Shown here piece after piece: positions 63,470 through 64,000 of a stretch of 64,000 nucleotides of DNA (positions are counted from its first letter, which is position 1; every line of letters begins with the position of its first letter). Position numbers and translations under genes: made by a program. Below the pieces are notes generated by a model. It was given only the letters and a program-made list of their open reading frames with translations. It ran no database searches and was not told the DNA's origin. The stretch is from UBA4781 sp963674975. GTDB taxonomy: Bacteria > Chloroflexota > Anaerolineae > Anaerolineales > Anaerolineaceae. The DNA lies in contig OY771913.1 of assembly GCA_963674975.1 (NCBI GenBank), forward strand, positions 2,232,001 to 2,296,000, in the 5' to 3' direction.

Positions 63470-64000
63470 ATGTGGCAGTGGTTTAATCGGAATCATAAAG
63501 CCATCACGATCTTGATCGGGGTGCTGGTTGTGGTCGGTCTGGTTGTTCTCTGGCAGAAGAATGCAGATAGTGACAGTATTGTGGGCTATTCTTCTAACAC
63601 GGTGAAAGCTCGCGTCGAAGCTGTCATTGAAGAAGGTACTGTTACCATGGGAGAGAAAGAACAAACCTATCAGGTGCTTTCCGTTGAACTGCTGGATGGT
63701 GATCAAAAAGGGCAGACCTTTGAACTCCAGTACGGAAAATATCAGCTCCTATCAGATAATTATCTTTTAAAAGTAGGTGATAAAGTTCTGGTCAATCTGG
63801 AAAGCATGCAGGACGGTACCTACAGCGTGTATTTTATTGACCACATTCGTACGAACTCTTTGCTGGTGCTGCTTCTGGTTTTTATTGTCACCGGTATTGC
63901 GATGAGCGGTTGGAAGGGAATAAGCAGCATGATCAGCATGGCGTTGAGCATCCTGGTTATTCTGGGTTATATCATCCCTCAGATCATCGCAGGCAAAGAT
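63470..64000 (+). CDS. YibE/F family membrane protein, 3' end cut by window
   Basis: Reads open from the ATG at 63470 to the last base, 177 codons. GGAG stands 7 bases before the ATG. A transmembrane helix near residues 11-28, a soluble beta domain (EAVIEEGTVTMGEKEQTYQV, LLKVGDKVLVNLE) and two more helices (LLVLLLVFIVTGIAMSGWKG, ISMALSILVILGYIIPQI) fit the YibE/F family. The remaining membrane helices lie beyond the window. Confidence 0.85.
   Translation, partial: MWQWFNRNHKAITILIGVLVVVGLVVLWQKNADSDSIVGYSSNTVKARVEAVIEEGTVTMGEKEQTYQVLSVELLDGDQKGQTFELQYGKYQLLSDNYLLKVGDKVLVNLESMQDGTYSVYFIDHIRTNSLLVLLLVFIVTGIAMSGWKGISSMISMALSILVILGYIIPQIIAGKD

Noticed and set aside
1..64000. CRISPR arrays, insertion sequences, prophage, tRNA or rRNA genes
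   Set aside because: I found no regularly spaced direct repeats, no transposase or integrase frames, and no cloverleaf or rRNA-like segments.

Overview
The window reads as chromosomal DNA of an anaerobic bacterium, most likely a member of the Chloroflexota (class Anaerolineae). The grounds are indirect: a tungsten-type aldehyde ferredoxin oxidoreductase beside an oxygen-independent Feo ferrous-iron system; formate-tetrahydrofolate ligase; SelA; lipoproteins with Ser/Thr/Pro linkers; a secreted protein ending in a sortase domain of a type I associate with Chloroflexota; and many NarL-type two-component systems. GC content is moderate. I see no phage, insertion sequence, CRISPR array, rRNA or tRNA. 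This is mostly core chromosome with some accessory envelope genes.

Layout. 0-2.4 kb (+): sorbitol-type PTS IIA, a COG4091 dehydrogenase/SAF protein and a degenerate class II aldolase homologue. 2.4-9.9 kb: lipoproteins, a large membrane protein, a DinG-type helicase/exonuclease and an unknown protein. 9.9-15 kb (-): a comB remnant, an OsmC protein, then a compact operon (membrane protein, selA, M24 peptidase, tsaD, zinc ribbon). 15-19.5 kb (+): two paralogous MFS transporters coupled to a eukaryote-type formate-THF ligase. 19.5-24 kb (+): GT-C-like membrane protein and GH36 alpha-galactosidase. 24-33.3 kb (-): a SAM-I riboswitch and terminator lead metH, a separate MetH reactivation protein and a homocysteine methyltransferase/MTHFR fusion, followed by coaX, coaBC, a metallophosphoesterase and a DUF4349 lipoprotein. 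33.3-43.7 kb: MBL hydrolase, two membrane proteins, gyrB, patatin, uvrA, adenosine deaminase and a cold shock protein. 43.9-57.9 kb: three NarL-type sensor/regulator pairs around plsC, a CotH kinase/DUF4956/VTC-polymerase operon, and a large secreted repeat protein with its own LPSTG motif and sortase domain. 58-64 kb: aor divergent from feoA-feoA-feoB-feoC, then a YibE/F protein cut by the window end.

How it fits together. Fhs, MTHFR and MetH link formate and one-carbon units to methionine, with SAM feedback through the riboswitch. CoaX and CoaBC supply three steps of CoA synthesis. Iron uptake probably answers to a DtxR-like repressor at a palindrome over the feo promoter. The 44-58 kb block looks like an envelope-sensing and surface-modification district, and it is the best place here to look for a system that has not been described.
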